A DNA stretch of 46,343 bases. It comes from Oscillospiraceae bacterium (GTDB lineage: Bacteria; Bacillota; Clostridia; Oscillospirales; Oscillospiraceae). The notes below the pieces were generated by a model. It saw nothing but the letters and a program-made list of their open reading frames with translations. It had not been told where the DNA came from and did not search any database. Location: positions 1 to 46,343 of the forward strand of contig JAETNP010000016.1 of NCBI GenBank assembly GCA_021768185.1, given 5' to 3'. How positions within the stretch are numbered: position 1 is the first letter of the stretch; the number at the start of each line of letters is the position of its first letter. The position numbers and the translations under genes were made by a program. Of the stretch, positions 8,615 through 16,959 are shown in pieces.

Positions 8615-9186
8615 GACATGAGCGCTTAGGATTTGCGCTGTGCGGCTCCTTCTGCACCCACAAGGAGGTCCTGAAGGAGCTTGCCCAGCTGTGCCGGGAG
8701 TATGAGACGGTCCTCCCTATCGTCTCCCCGGTATGTCAGACGACGGACACACGGTTCGGCACGGCGGAAGACTTCCTTGCCGAGGTGGAGCGTCTGACCG
8801 GACATAGGGCCATTGAGACCATCCGCGACGCGGAGCCCATCGGCCCGAAGAAGCTGCTGGACGCCCTGGTGATCGCTCCCTGCACCGGCAACACCCTGGG
8901 CAAGCTGGCCGCCGGCATTACGGATACGCCGGTGACTATGGCGGCCAAGGCCCATCTGCGCAATGACCGGCCGGTTGTTATCGCCGTGGCCACCAACGAC
9001 GGCCTCAGCGCGGCGGCCCGGAACATCGGAGAGCTGCTGGTGCGGAAGAATTACTTTTTCGTACCATTTGGCCAGGACGATCCAAGCAAAAAGCCCTGCT
9101 CTCTGATGGCGGACTTCACCCGCATCGGAGAAACGGTGGACGCCGCCCTCCAGGGGCGGCAGCTCCAGCCGGTGCTGCGGCGCTAG
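8611..9186 (+). CDS. dpaB: Dipicolinate synthase subunit B
   Basis: This 191-residue protein is the flavoprotein-like DpaB (SpoVFB) subunit, starting RHERLGFALCGSFCTHKEV after a GTG initiation codon and carrying the conserved stretch APCTGNTLGKLAAGITD, typical of the family. It acts with DpaA to make dipicolinic acid for the spore core. The start codon overlaps the dpaA stop (ATGTGA), with GAGGTG 6 bp upstream. A hairpin terminator follows. Confidence 0.92.
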   Translation: MRHERLGFALCGSFCTHKEVLKELAQLCREYETVLPIVSPVCQTTDTRFGTAEDFLAEVERLTGHRAIETIRDAEPIGPKKLLDALVIAPCTGNTLGKLAAGITDTPVTMAAKAHLRNDRPVVIAVATNDGLSAAARNIGELLVRKNYFFVPFGQDDPSKKPCSLMADFTRIGETVDAALQGRQLQPVLRR

Positions 9187-9202
9187 GAGCGCAAATACTG
9201 AC

Positions 9203-9237
9203 AAACGGGCCCGGAGCATACGCTCCGAGCCCGTTTT
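9203..9237 (+). terminator. Rho-independent terminator after dpaAB
   Basis: AAACGGGC and CGGAGC pair with GCTCCG and GCCCGTTT around an ATAC loop with one mismatch, followed by TTTTC. It lies 17 bp after the dpaB stop. The A-rich left side lets it serve the convergent gene as well, though weakly. Confidence 0.8.
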
Positions 9238-9314
9238 CATACTATTCTTCGACGAAAAGCCCAGTATCGTTACCGGGCATAAATCAAGGAGCAGCACCGG
9301 CTTTAGTCTCGAAC

Positions 9315-10631
9315 TTAAAGCTCTTTTTGATCCTTTTTCTCTCGAGAAAAAGGATGGGCCTTGAATTCCTCCAGGTCCACCGTCTCGCCGCCGTTGAGCC
9401 GGGAAGCCTCGGCAGCCAGGGCCATCACATGGCTCTCCACGGAGACGTCAATGCCCGTCAAGGCATCGCCTCCCCCGGAGGCGATCAGGCGGCAGAACTG
9501 CTCCGTCAATCCGGCATCGCCGCCGCCGTGTCCCGCGAACTCGCTCTTGCCGGCTGCCAGGTCGATCACCTGCTCCGGCCGGCCGAAGCGGCGCAGGCGG
9601 ATGGTGTTGGCCTCCAGGTCGCCCTCCAGTTCCCCCAGAGTGCCGGTGAGCTTGATGGTCCGGCGGCAGGTCTCTGTAAAAGCCGTCATGGTGAAGGTGG
9701 CGCACACGCCGTTGGCAAAGACCATATTCACCGTCTGGTGGTCCACCACGTCGTTGTCGCAGCGGTATACGCACCGGCCATAGGGCCCCGTGCGCAGAGC
9801 CTCCCGCAGGGCTTCCTCAGTGGGCGGGCCGCCGGTCACCACGTTATTGGGCCAGCCGGTCTTGCCGTTCCGGATGCCGCACTGGGTGCCGGTGATGTAG
9901 ATCTTCTCCGCGTCGTAGATGCACTCCTCCTTGCAGGCGCAGCCGTCCAGGCACCGCTCTCCGGCGCCCTCGGGGGCGTTCTCCCGCCGGAAGTGGTCCA
10001 GGGAACCGAAGCTCTGGACCTTCAGGCACCGGTCCCCCGCCAGCCAGCGGAGAATGTCCATGTCGTGGCAGCTCTTGGCCAGGATCATGGGGCTGGTCTC
10101 CTCCGTCCGCCGCCAGTTGCCTCGGACGAAGCTGTGGGCCTGGTGCCAGTAGGCCACATGCTCCACGGCGTCGATGGTCTCCAGTCTGCCCAGCTCGCCC
10201 CGGTCCAGCAGGGCCTTGATGGCGGCGTAGAAGGGCGCGTAGCGCAGCACGTGGCAGACCACCACCGTCCGCCCGGTTTCCCGGGCCTTCTTCTGCAGCC
10301 GGAGACACTCCCCCAGGTCCGGGGAAATGGGCTTCTCCAGCAGGACATGGTAGCCCTTGTCCAGGGCTTTCAGGGCATCGGGCACATGCTGCCGGTCCTG
10401 AGTGGCAATGAGCATTACGTCCGCCAGCTTCGGCTGGGCCAGCAGCTCCTCATCAGAGGCAAAGCACTTGTCCTCCGACACGCCGTACCACTCCCGCAGA
10501 AGCGCCAGACGGCCCGGACGGCAGTCCGCTCCCGCCACGATCTGCATCTCCTCCGGATGAAGCTTCTGGTAGGACGCATAGGCCTCCAGCCCCCTGCTGC
10601 CGCAGCCGCAGATCGCAAATGTAATGGGCAT
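9315..10631 (-). CDS. Gfo/Idh/MocA-family NAD(P)-dependent oxidoreductase
   Basis: The 438-residue protein has an N-terminal Rossmann domain (MPITFAICGCGSRGLEAYAS), the family motif EKPIS with the conserved lysine near residue 105, and the usual C-terminal alpha/beta substrate domain with CHDMDILRWL. It also has a cysteine cluster (CLDGCACKEEC) in a loop, present in some sugar-acid or inositol dehydrogenases of this group. The substrate cannot be read from the sequence. The start at 10631 has AAGGAG upstream at good spacing; the frame continues upstream but without such a site. It has its own promoter. Confidence 0.85.
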   Translation of the reverse strand: MPITFAICGCGSRGLEAYASYQKLHPEEMQIVAGADCRPGRLALLREWYGVSEDKCFASDEELLAQPKLADVMLIATQDRQHVPDALKALDKGYHVLLEKPISPDLGECLRLQKKARETGRTVVVCHVLRYAPFYAAIKALLDRGELGRLETIDAVEHVAYWHQAHSFVRGNWRRTEETSPMILAKSCHDMDILRWLAGDRCLKVQSFGSLDHFRRENAPEGAGERCLDGCACKEECIYDAEKIYITGTQCGIRNGKTGWPNNVVTGGPPTEEALREALRTGPYGRCVYRCDNDVVDHQTVNMVFANGVCATFTMTAFTETCRRTIKLTGTLGELEGDLEANTIRLRRFGRPEQVIDLAAGKSEFAGHGGGDAGLTEQFCRLIASGGGDALTGIDVSVESHVMALAAEASRLNGGETVDLEEFKAHPFSREKKDQKEL

Positions 10632-10682
10632 ATCGTTTTCTCCTTCCCGCCCGCCTGGCTTTAACGGCGGGTGATTTCCGCC

Positions 10683-10711
10683 ATTATACGCTATTCTAAG
10701 ATTTTTGACAA
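10683..10711 (-). promoter_or_regulatory. Promoter of the Gfo/Idh/MocA gene
   Basis: On the minus strand TTGTCA (10711-10706) and TATAAT (10688-10683) are 17 bp apart, about 50 bp upstream of the start at 10631. It begins just after the cysK stop, so this gene is transcribed separately. Confidence 0.8.
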
Positions 10712-10725
10712 CCCCTGCGAGCCCT

Positions 10726-11658
10726 TTATTCCACAAACATGGGCGTGGAGAGATACCGGTCCCCCGCGTCAGGGAGCAGAACCACGATGAGCTTCCCCCG
10801 GTTCTCCGGCCGCCGGGCCAGGGTCATGGCGGCCCACAGCGCCGCGCCGGAGGAGATGCCCACCAGCACCCCCTCGGTCCTGCCCGCCCGCCGTCCGGCG
10901 GCAAAGGCGTCCTCGCTGGATACGGGAATGATCTCATCATAGATGCCGGTATCCAGTACAGCCGGAACAAAGCCCGCGCCAATCCCCTGGAGTTTATGAG
11001 GACCGGGCCGTCCCCCGCTGAGGACAGGAGAATCCTTGGGCTCTACCGCCACTACCCGCACCGCCGGGTTCCGCTCCTTCAGGTACTGCCCCACGCCGGT
11101 GATGGTCCCGCCGGTGCCCACCCCCGCCACGAAGATATCCACCCGGCCGCCGGTATCCTCCCAGATCTCCGGACCGGTGGAGGCCCGGTGGGCGGCGGGG
11201 TTGGCGGGGTTCGTGAACTGTCCGGGGATAAAACTGCCGGGGATCTCCTTCGCCAGCTCCTCCGCCCTGGCGATGGCCCCCTCCATGCCCTTCGCTCCCT
11301 CGGTGAGCACCAGCTCCGCGCCGTATGCCTTCATCAGCAGCCGCCGCTCCATGCTCATGGTCTCCGGCATGACGATAATGACCCGGTATCCCCTTGCCGC
11401 CGCCACGGAGGCCAGTCCGATGCCGGTGTTCCCGGAGGTGGGCTCGATGATGACCGAGCCGGGATGCAGCAGCCCCCGGGCCTCGGCGTCGTCGATCATG
11501 GCCCTGGCAACCCGGTCCTTGGCACTTCCCGCCGGATTGAAGTACTCCAGCTTGGCCAGGACTCTCGCCTCCAGGCCCTCCTCCCTCTCCAAGCGGGACA
11601 GCTCCAGCAGCGGGGTCCCTCCAATCAATTGGTCTGCCGATGTATAAATGCGGCCCAT
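10726..11658 (-). CDS. cysK: Cysteine synthase A (O-acetylserine sulfhydrylase)
   Basis: The 310-residue protein is a fold-type II PLP enzyme. The PLP lysine lies in NPAGSAKDR (near 45), the substrate loop is [11 protein letters not shown], and the phosphate-binding glycine loop is [12 protein letters not shown]. It makes cysteine from O-acetylserine and sulfide. The start at 11658 ([20 protein letters not shown]) has AAGGAGA upstream and matches the normal start of CysK; the frame extends further upstream without support. It may belong to the CysK rather than the CBS-like branch, as no extra domains are present. Confidence 0.93.
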   Translation of the reverse strand: MGRIYTSADQLIGGTPLLELSRLEREEGLEARVLAKLEYFNPAGSAKDRVARAMIDDAEARGLLHPGSVIIEPTSGNTGIGLASVAAARGYRVIIVMPETMSMERRLLMKAYGAELVLTEGAKGMEGAIARAEELAKEIPGSFIPGQFTNPANPAAHRASTGPEIWEDTGGRVDIFVAGVGTGGTITGVGQYLKERNPAVRVVAVEPKDSPVLSGGRPGPHKLQGIGAGFVPAVLDTGIYDEIIPVSSEDAFAAGRRAGRTEGVLVGISSGAALWAAMTLARRPENRGKLIVVLLPDAGDRYLSTPMFVE

Positions 11659-11701
11659 AGCGGTCTCCTTCCCTCCATCTATAGAATCATCATTCTCGAA
11701 T

Positions 11702-11723
11702 GCCGCCGGCGCTGTCCGGCGGC
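11702..11723 (-). other. GC-rich hairpin in the cysK leader
   Basis: GCCGCCGG and CCGGCGGC form a perfect 8-bp stem with a 6-base loop in the transcribed leader, between the promoter and the start codon. There is no T tract and no T-box features, so its role (if any) is open. Confidence 0.45.
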
Positions 11724-11739
11724 GCACAGGTTCAGGGCC

Positions 11740-11768
11740 ATTATACGCCAAAAGCGCCCGTTTGAACA
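11740..11768 (-). promoter_or_regulatory. Probable cysK promoter
   Basis: A perfect TATAAT (11745-11740) on the minus strand has a weak TGTTCA box 17 bp upstream, about 85 bp before the cysK start. Confidence 0.5.
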
Positions 11769-11800
11769 GTAGGATTTATAATTTAAGCGAAGCCGCCGGT

Positions 11801-12307
11801 TTACCCCTCCGCATCCAGCGCCGGAGAAACCCGCCGGGTGAGACGGATACTGACAGCAATCAGCTCCAGGCCCAGAAGAAGCACATGGGTTTCAAATTTC
11901 TCCGCAGGGTAAAACAGGAGCATAACGGAAAAGGTCAGACGCACAAGAAATTCTGCGAAGGATGTATAAAACTCCATTCCTTTTCCATGACTCTGGATCA
12001 TTCGAGCAAGTGACTTCGATGTTTTCCGAAGACCGATGATTGCCCAGGTGGTTCCTAAAGGGACAATGGAGTCCGCCCCGTGGATCATGCAGAGGACACC
12101 GACCGCCAGCAGGATCAGAGCATTGGCCAGCTCTGAAGAGCGACTCGCCCACTCTATGCGGCTTCGGAAACAGGATATGCCGTACAGGATGCCTGCCGCC
12201 GTCATGGCTCCGCCCAGAACGTAGGGCAGGCCCGCTGTGATCTGACCAGGGAAGACAGCGCACAGCAGACCAATGATGGCAAACAGGCCGCATATAAACC
12301 GCTTCAT
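11801..12307 (-). CDS. DUF308/HdeD-like integral membrane protein
   Basis: This 168-residue hydrophobic protein has five to six predicted transmembrane segments (for example FAIIGLLCAVFPGQITAGL near the N-terminus and VMLLFYPA near the end) with glycine-rich turns, the look of DUF308 proteins (HdeD family). Such proteins are of unknown or acid-stress-related function. It begins 27 bp after the patatin gene and is probably the last gene of that operon. The ribosome site is weak (AAAGGATG at 12 bp). Confidence 0.6.
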   Translation of the reverse strand: MKRFICGLFAIIGLLCAVFPGQITAGLPYVLGGAMTAAGILYGISCFRSRIEWASRSSELANALILLAVGVLCMIHGADSIVPLGTTWAIIGLRKTSKSLARMIQSHGKGMEFYTSFAEFLVRLTFSVMLLFYPAEKFETHVLLLGLELIAVSIRLTRRVSPALDAEG

Positions 12308-12334
12308 ATTTCGCCCGCATCCTTTCTCTTATTT

Positions 12335-13198
12335 TTACAGCGCTATTGGGTCAGCGGCAAGGAACGGAACGATTTTTTCTCCGTCATGATACCCTTTTTC
12401 GTAGAGACGGACCATACAGGCCGGGTCGTGCTTCAAGGTTGTGACACCGCAGGTATCGTCCGGGGCGATAATCAGAAGCTCTCCCCGCTCCGCGTACCGC
12501 TTGGCCGCAGCGACCCCCGCGTTATACTGCTCGGCCCGACGCTCCAGACGCTTTGCCGCCAGAGGATATTCTTTGCGGATTCCGGCAGCCAGCAGCCGGT
12601 CCTTCTTCGCCGTGCGTACCGTATCCACAGGCAGGGTCAGGAGAAGCACCACTTTGCCGCACCCCAGCTCAAAGGCCTTTTCAATGGGTACCGTATCGCC
12701 CAGAGCGCCGTCAAAGTAGGGCCGTCCCTCTATCCACTGTGGCCTGCACACAAAGGGAATGGCGGAGGATGCCTTCAGCACACGGTAGTCATCCGGACGC
12801 ATCGCCTCCTTGGGGAAATACCGGGGTTTTCCGCTCCACGCCTCGGTAGCCACCATCAAAAGTTCCATGGGGCTTTCCTGCATGGCGGCACAGTCCAGCG
12901 GGTCCTCGCCGCCGGCGGCGCTCAAGGTCCCATAGATGTAGTCTAAATCCAGATAAGAGCCCCTGTGAAGCCAATTCCCCCAGCTCATATACTCTTTGCG
13001 CTGGGAATACCGTTCAAAAAAGCGGCGGTTGCGCCGGGCCTGCCCGGCAGCGAAGGAGGCCAGATTGGCGCTTCCCGCCGACACGCCGACGCCTGCGTCA
13101 AAATGGATGCCTGCATCCATGCAGAAGTCGAATACGCCTGCGGCATATATCCCCCGCATACCGCCGCCTACATCCACGATTCCGGTCTTTTGCCTCAT
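12335..13198 (-). CDS. Patatin-like phospholipase
   Basis: The 287-residue protein has the full patatin signature: an oxyanion loop DVGGGMRGIYAAGV at residues 9-22, the nucleophile elbow GVSAG (serine near residue 40), and the catalytic aspartate in the DGA motif (YFDGALGD, near 163). It resembles YjjU/RssA-type bacterial patatins, which hydrolyse acyl esters. The start overlaps the degV stop as ATGA and has GGGAGG upstream. Its place beside a DegV (fatty acid-binding) gene suggests lipid handling. Confidence 0.9.
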   Translation of the reverse strand: MRQKTGIVDVGGGMRGIYAAGVFDFCMDAGIHFDAGVGVSAGSANLASFAAGQARRNRRFFERYSQRKEYMSWGNWLHRGSYLDLDYIYGTLSAAGGEDPLDCAAMQESPMELLMVATEAWSGKPRYFPKEAMRPDDYRVLKASSAIPFVCRPQWIEGRPYFDGALGDTVPIEKAFELGCGKVVLLLTLPVDTVRTAKKDRLLAAGIRKEYPLAAKRLERRAEQYNAGVAAAKRYAERGELLIIAPDDTCGVTTLKHDPACMVRLYEKGYHDGEKIVPFLAADPIAL

Positions 13199-14073
13199 TG
13201 TACCTCCCTCTCCTCTGCCGCACTCCGCAGGAACATGACGCCGATCGTATTAGGACCGCAGTGGCAGGCCACGGTACAGCCGGAATAAGCTTCCCAGATT
13301 TGGACAAACCGTCCGTCCTCCTCCAAGGCCCGGCGGGCGGCGGCCAGAGGCGCCTCGTCCGCCGGCGGGTGAACGACGATCACCACATCTCCCGTATCTT
13401 CCGGTTTCCAGGCGGCCAGCCGGTCCCGGACGTACTGCGCCATCACCTTCTCCAGACTCCCGCGGTATTTCTTCCCGACGACCATTTGCCCGTTCCGAAC
13501 TTCTATACAGGGCTTCAGCTGGAGCAGATTCGCTCCCAGGACTGTGACCGCGGAACATCGGCCTCCCTTGCGCATATAGTCCAGCCGGTCCAGAATAAAG
13601 CTGGCATCCACCCGCTCCCGCGCAGCCTCCAGCCGGGAGACGATCTCATCGGGCGAGCATCCCGCCTCCGCCAGCCGGGCCGCCTCCAATACCAGCAGGC
13701 CCTGTCCGCTGGAGAGGTTCCGGGAATCTACCACGCGCACAGCGCAGGTCCCGGCCGCATCCTCCGCTGCCAGGCAGGCGTTCTGATAGCAGGTGGAAAA
13801 TTCCGCGCCGATGGTCACACAGATGATCGCACCGCAGTTCTGCCCCAGTTTCTGGAAGCAGGCGGCAAATTCGAATACGTTGACCGCCGAAGTCGCGCAG
13901 ATCTCTCCCCCGCCGGCCACATGGGCAAAAATGTCCTCCGGCGTGATCTCCATACCGTCCAAAAGGGACTGGCCGCTTCTTGTGATATGCAGCGGCAGGA
14001 CCGTAATATCGTACTGCTCCAGCAATTCCCCGGGCAGATCGCAGGTGGAGTCCGTCACAATGGCTGTCCGCAT
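13195..14073 (-). CDS. DegV family fatty acid-binding protein
   Basis: The 292-residue protein is a DegV family member, starting MRTAIVTDSTCDLPGEL, with TSAVNVFEF and the loop VVDSRNLSSGQGLLVLEAA, both characteristic. DegV proteins bind a fatty acid between two domains and, as FakB proteins, can present it to the kinase FakA; no fakA is seen here. The start at 14073 has GAGGG upstream; the open frame continues upstream through the preceding gene in another frame and is not coding there. It sits between the deleted radical SAM gene and the patatin gene. Confidence 0.88.
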   Translation of the reverse strand: MRTAIVTDSTCDLPGELLEQYDITVLPLHITRSGQSLLDGMEITPEDIFAHVAGGGEICATSAVNVFEFAACFQKLGQNCGAIICVTIGAEFSTCYQNACLAAEDAAGTCAVRVVDSRNLSSGQGLLVLEAARLAEAGCSPDEIVSRLEAARERVDASFILDRLDYMRKGGRCSAVTVLGANLLQLKPCIEVRNGQMVVGKKYRGSLEKVMAQYVRDRLAAWKPEDTGDVVIVVHPPADEAPLAAARRALEEDGRFVQIWEAYSGCTVACHCGPNTIGVMFLRSAAEEREVQ

Positions 14074-14083
14074 CCGGCGGCCC

Positions 14084-14671
14084 TCACTTTCCGCTGCGAT
14101 CCCACAGCCGCTCAGCCTCGGGCTTCCAGCACTGGGCGTAGGAGACGCACTTGTCGCACAGGTGGTCCACGCTTTCCGGAGATTGCAGGTCGGTGGAATG
14201 GGCTCCCGTGCGGTGGACCATCTCCCGCAGCTTCTCCGGATTCTCCAGCATGGGACAGGGCCGCAGATGGTTGTCGTTGAAGGGCTGTCCGTCGTGGTAG
14301 GCCATGAACAGCGGGGAGCGCAGGCAGTCCAGCAGAGACATCTCACGGATATTGCAGTTGGAGTAGTGGATGAAGACACAGGGGTCTGCGTCGCCGTTGG
14401 CGTTGATATGTAGGTAGCGCCGTCCGCCGGCGATACATCCACCCACGTACTCGCCGTCGTTCTGGAAATCCATGGCGAAGATGGGCTTGGAGGACCGAAT
14501 CTCCCGAATGCGGCGGTACATGATCTCCCGCTGCTCCGGGAAGCTGTCCGGCCCATTGCCCGCCAGCCGGTCCACCCAGTCCATCAGCTTGGGCAGATTC
14601 TTCTCCGGATCTTTCTTAATGTAACCAAAGGCAGTTTTCAGTCCGAGTGTGGTGAGTGTTTTCGGGATCAT
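14084..14671 (-). pseudogene. Radical SAM/SPASM-like protein with the catalytic core deleted
   Basis: The 195-residue product joins the N-terminal 45 or so residues of a known roughly 470-residue radical SAM family (ending LMDWVDRLAGNGPDSFP) directly to its C-terminal domain (starting EQREIMYRRIREIRSSKPIF and including GGCIAGGRRYLHINANG, CVFIHYSN and a C-terminal CDKCVSYAQC). The CxxxCxxC radical SAM motif and the whole barrel are missing, yet the frame is intact. The recombination point may be a short 'PxQR' repeat present in both parts of full-length relatives; that is recalled, not computed. The ribosome site AAGGAGA is good, so a protein may still be made. Confidence 0.7.
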
Positions 14672-14706
14672 AGCGATTCTCCTTTTTATCTGTACTTATC
14701 CAAGGG

Positions 14707-14860
14707 CCTGTATTCACAGGTGGGAAATGCCGGATGGACGAGGGATTTTGCCGTCCTGCAAGGCAAAAATCGCAGGAATACCGTATATATTTCAAGATTT
14801 TTTAACGCAGCAGGTTGGAAAAGGCCCGGCCAGACAGTGTTCAACACCTGTGAATACAGG
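14707..14860. repeat. Pair of 16-bp inverted repeats, each holding a CCTGT-N4-ACAGG palindrome
   Basis: CCTGTATTCACAGGTG (14707-14722) has its exact reverse complement at 14845-14860. Each copy contains CCTGT-N4-ACAGG, an operator-like palindrome, and the two centres are 140 bp apart. A second imperfect hairpin (GATTTTGCC...GGCAAAAATC) lies between them. The pair sits upstream of the deleted radical SAM gene. It could be a looping operator pair or a small MITE-like element. Confidence 0.65.
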
Positions 14861-14989
14861 TTCTACGTGTGATAGACTTAATTGACGGCTAAGTTCCGCC
14901 GAATGTCCCGCATCCAGTTTCAGGCTTTGGAGCAGATCGTAAACGCTCTTCTCTACGCCGGGACAGAAATCGGCGGCGGCCAATAGCCG

Positions 14990-15021
14990 GGCGCCGGGGG
15001 CCAACGCGGGTCCCCGGCGCC
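14990..15021 (-). terminator. Strong GC hairpin after ohyA
   Basis: GGCGCCGGGG pairs with CCCCGGCGCC over a 12-base loop, 24 bp after the ohyA stop. There is no T tract, so it may stabilise the 3' end or act with Rho rather than terminate alone. Between it and the inverted repeats (14861-14989) nothing else is recognised. Confidence 0.5.
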
Positions 15022-15045
15022 GTTTCCGCGCCTGCGGCGCTGCTG

Positions 15046-16821
15046 TCAGATCACGTGGTATTCCTTCAGCAGCTTTCCAATGTCCGTGCCCTCGACCTTC
15101 TTGATCGCCTCGTGCAGGACAAGCTTTTCCTTCAGGCCCAGGTCCATCTCCGTGATGGGCTTGCCGTCCCGGAGGCTGATGGCCGCCTTCAGCAAGTCGC
15201 GCACGTCGTACAGGCTGCCCCACACCTCGGGGACGCCCCGGTCCACGTTCAGCAGGGTATAGACCGCCACCATGGCGGTGCGCATGGAATACTCGGTGGT
15301 GAACACGGTGTCCCGGGGCACTTCGGCAAACTGACCCAGGAAGGCGAAGTTCACCGCCCCTTCGGGCACCACATCAGGCCGGTCGCCCTTGGCCCGGGGC
15401 ATGAAGTAGGCGCTGGCGAAGGGCATCATGGTGGGCACGGTGTTGGCGCTGTGGGCGGCCAGCTCCTCGATCTGATCCTCAGGGACCCCGATGTGGTAGA
15501 GCCACTCCATGCAGATCTCCTTGCCGGTGCAGTCCTTCATAGGCTTCTTCACGAAGTCGCCCTCGGCATTGGGGAACAGGCCGTAGAGCCATACCAGGCA
15601 CTGGTCCTTGGGCTGGGAGCGGAACTGAGGCTGGCGGTTGATGGTCCAGCTCAGGAGCCAGCCGGAGTCCCGGGCGGTGACGATGCCGCCGGTGACCACA
15701 TTGCCGGAGAGAGGGTCCCGCTGGCAGACGTTCCTGATATAGGGCAGGATCTTCTCGTCCAGGGTGTTGACAGTAACGCCCATCCACTTGCACTCCTCCG
15801 GGTCGCTGCAGAACTTGTCGGGACGGCCGAAGGAGGGATCCTGGGCCGCGATCTTCCGCCACAGGTCGAAAGAGCCGCCGGGCCGCGGCGTGGGGATGAA
15901 CTCGCAGGGCTTGTCCTGGCCGCCGATGGTGGAGTTCTCCACATTGCTGCCGTTGGTAATGAAGAGATAATCGTCCTCGGTCAGGTCCAGGAATTCCTGA
16001 CGGCCCTCCTGAAGCAGCTCCACCCGCTTGGCCACCTTCCGGCCGTCCCGGATGTCGAAGCGCACGTCCATCACCTGCGTATTGAAGTGGAACTGGCACC
16101 CGTGGTCCTCCAGGTACTTCACCATGGGCAGGATCATGGACTCATACTGGTTATACTTGGTGAAACGGAGGGCCCGCAGATCGGGCAGGCCGTCGATGTG
16201 GTGGATGAAGCGCTGCATGTAGAGCTTCATCTCCAGAGCGCTGTTGCAGTCATAGAAGGCGAACATGGTGCGCCAGTAGGTCCAGAAGTTGGACCGGAAG
16301 ACCTCGTCGTCAAACACATCGGTGATCCGCTTATCCTCCAGCTCCTCGTTGGGGGTGAAGAACAGCCGCATCAGCTCCATGGCCCCCTTGTCGGAGATGC
16401 CGAACTTCCCGTCGGTGTGGGCGTTCTGCCCACGGTTCTCGGTGACCCGGCACAGGGAGTAGTTGGGGTCCTTCTTGTTCAGCCAGTAGTACTCGTCCAG
16501 CACGCTGACGCCCTCGGTCTCAATGGAGGGGATGGAGCGGAACAGGTCCCACATGACCTCAAAGTGGTTGTCCATCTCCCGGCCGCCCCGCATGACGTAG
16601 CCGATCTCGGGGTATTTCCATCCATCGCAGGCGCCGCCCGCCACCGGGTCCCGGTCAAAGAAGTGGATATTCCTGCCGGGCATCTGGGCATCCCGCACCA
16701 GGAAGCATCCGGCGGACAGGGCCGCAAGGCCGGTGCCGATGAAGTAGGCCGATTTGTGGTCCACGCCCTCGGGCTTCTGAGGACGGGCGAAGGCTTCGTA
16801 GTTGCCGCTGGAATAATACAT
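15046..16821 (-). CDS. ohyA: Oleate hydratase
   Basis: The 591-residue protein is an FAD-dependent oleate hydratase (MCRA/OhyA family), which adds water across the cis-9 double bond of unsaturated fatty acids to give 10-hydroxy acids, a detoxification route in gut bacteria. The Rossmann FAD site is IGTGLAALSAGCFLVRD (near 25-40), and YVMRGGREMDNHFEVMWDLF contains the loop with the catalytic glutamate. The length matches the family. The start at 16821 has AAAGGA about 9 bp upstream; the frame goes further upstream without support. A TetR gene lies just upstream. Confidence 0.93.
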   Translation of the reverse strand: MYYSSGNYEAFARPQKPEGVDHKSAYFIGTGLAALSAGCFLVRDAQMPGRNIHFFDRDPVAGGACDGWKYPEIGYVMRGGREMDNHFEVMWDLFRSIPSIETEGVSVLDEYYWLNKKDPNYSLCRVTENRGQNAHTDGKFGISDKGAMELMRLFFTPNEELEDKRITDVFDDEVFRSNFWTYWRTMFAFYDCNSALEMKLYMQRFIHHIDGLPDLRALRFTKYNQYESMILPMVKYLEDHGCQFHFNTQVMDVRFDIRDGRKVAKRVELLQEGRQEFLDLTEDDYLFITNGSNVENSTIGGQDKPCEFIPTPRPGGSFDLWRKIAAQDPSFGRPDKFCSDPEECKWMGVTVNTLDEKILPYIRNVCQRDPLSGNVVTGGIVTARDSGWLLSWTINRQPQFRSQPKDQCLVWLYGLFPNAEGDFVKKPMKDCTGKEICMEWLYHIGVPEDQIEELAAHSANTVPTMMPFASAYFMPRAKGDRPDVVPEGAVNFAFLGQFAEVPRDTVFTTEYSMRTAMVAVYTLLNVDRGVPEVWGSLYDVRDLLKAAISLRDGKPITEMDLGLKEKLVLHEAIKKVEGTDIGKLLKEYHVI

Positions 16822-16869
16822 GAAAAACATCCTTTCAAATTGTTTTGTTGTGCTCTGCTTGATGGCCTT

Positions 16870-16898
16870 ATCATAAAAGTATGCCCGGATTTTTACAA
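16870..16898 (-). promoter_or_regulatory. Promoter of ohyA
   Basis: TTGTAA (16898-16893) and TATGAT (16875-16870) on the minus strand are 17 bp apart, about 50 bp upstream of the ohyA start and just downstream of the terminator at 16902-16948, so ohyA is transcribed on its own. Confidence 0.7.
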
Positions 16899-16901
16899 TA
16901 A

Positions 16902-16948
16902 ACAAAATGCCTCGCGTGGTGAGTTTTTCACCACGCGAGGCATTTTGT
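16902..16948 (-). terminator. Perfect 21-bp hairpin terminator between tetR and ohyA
   Basis: A 21-bp perfect stem (core AAAATGCCTCGCGTGGTGA) with a 5-base loop follows the tetR stop by about 12 bp. On the minus strand it ends in TTTTGTTTATT. The symmetry allows it to work in both directions. Confidence 0.85.
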
Positions 16949-16959
16949 CTGAAATTTAA

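Noticed and set aside
11702..11723. T-box or other riboswitch in the cysK leader
   Set aside because: Only a single GC hairpin is seen; there is no specifier loop, no conserved T-box sequence and no terminator.
14792..15223. Minus-strand frame of 143 codons at the end of ohyA
   Set aside because: It begins inside ohyA in another frame, has no ribosome site and crosses the hairpin and the inverted repeat.
15055..16959. Open frame of 634 codons on the plus strand opposite oleate hydratase
   Set aside because: It is antisense to a certain gene with clear FAD motifs and shows a His-, Leu- and Val-rich shadow composition without any family likeness.
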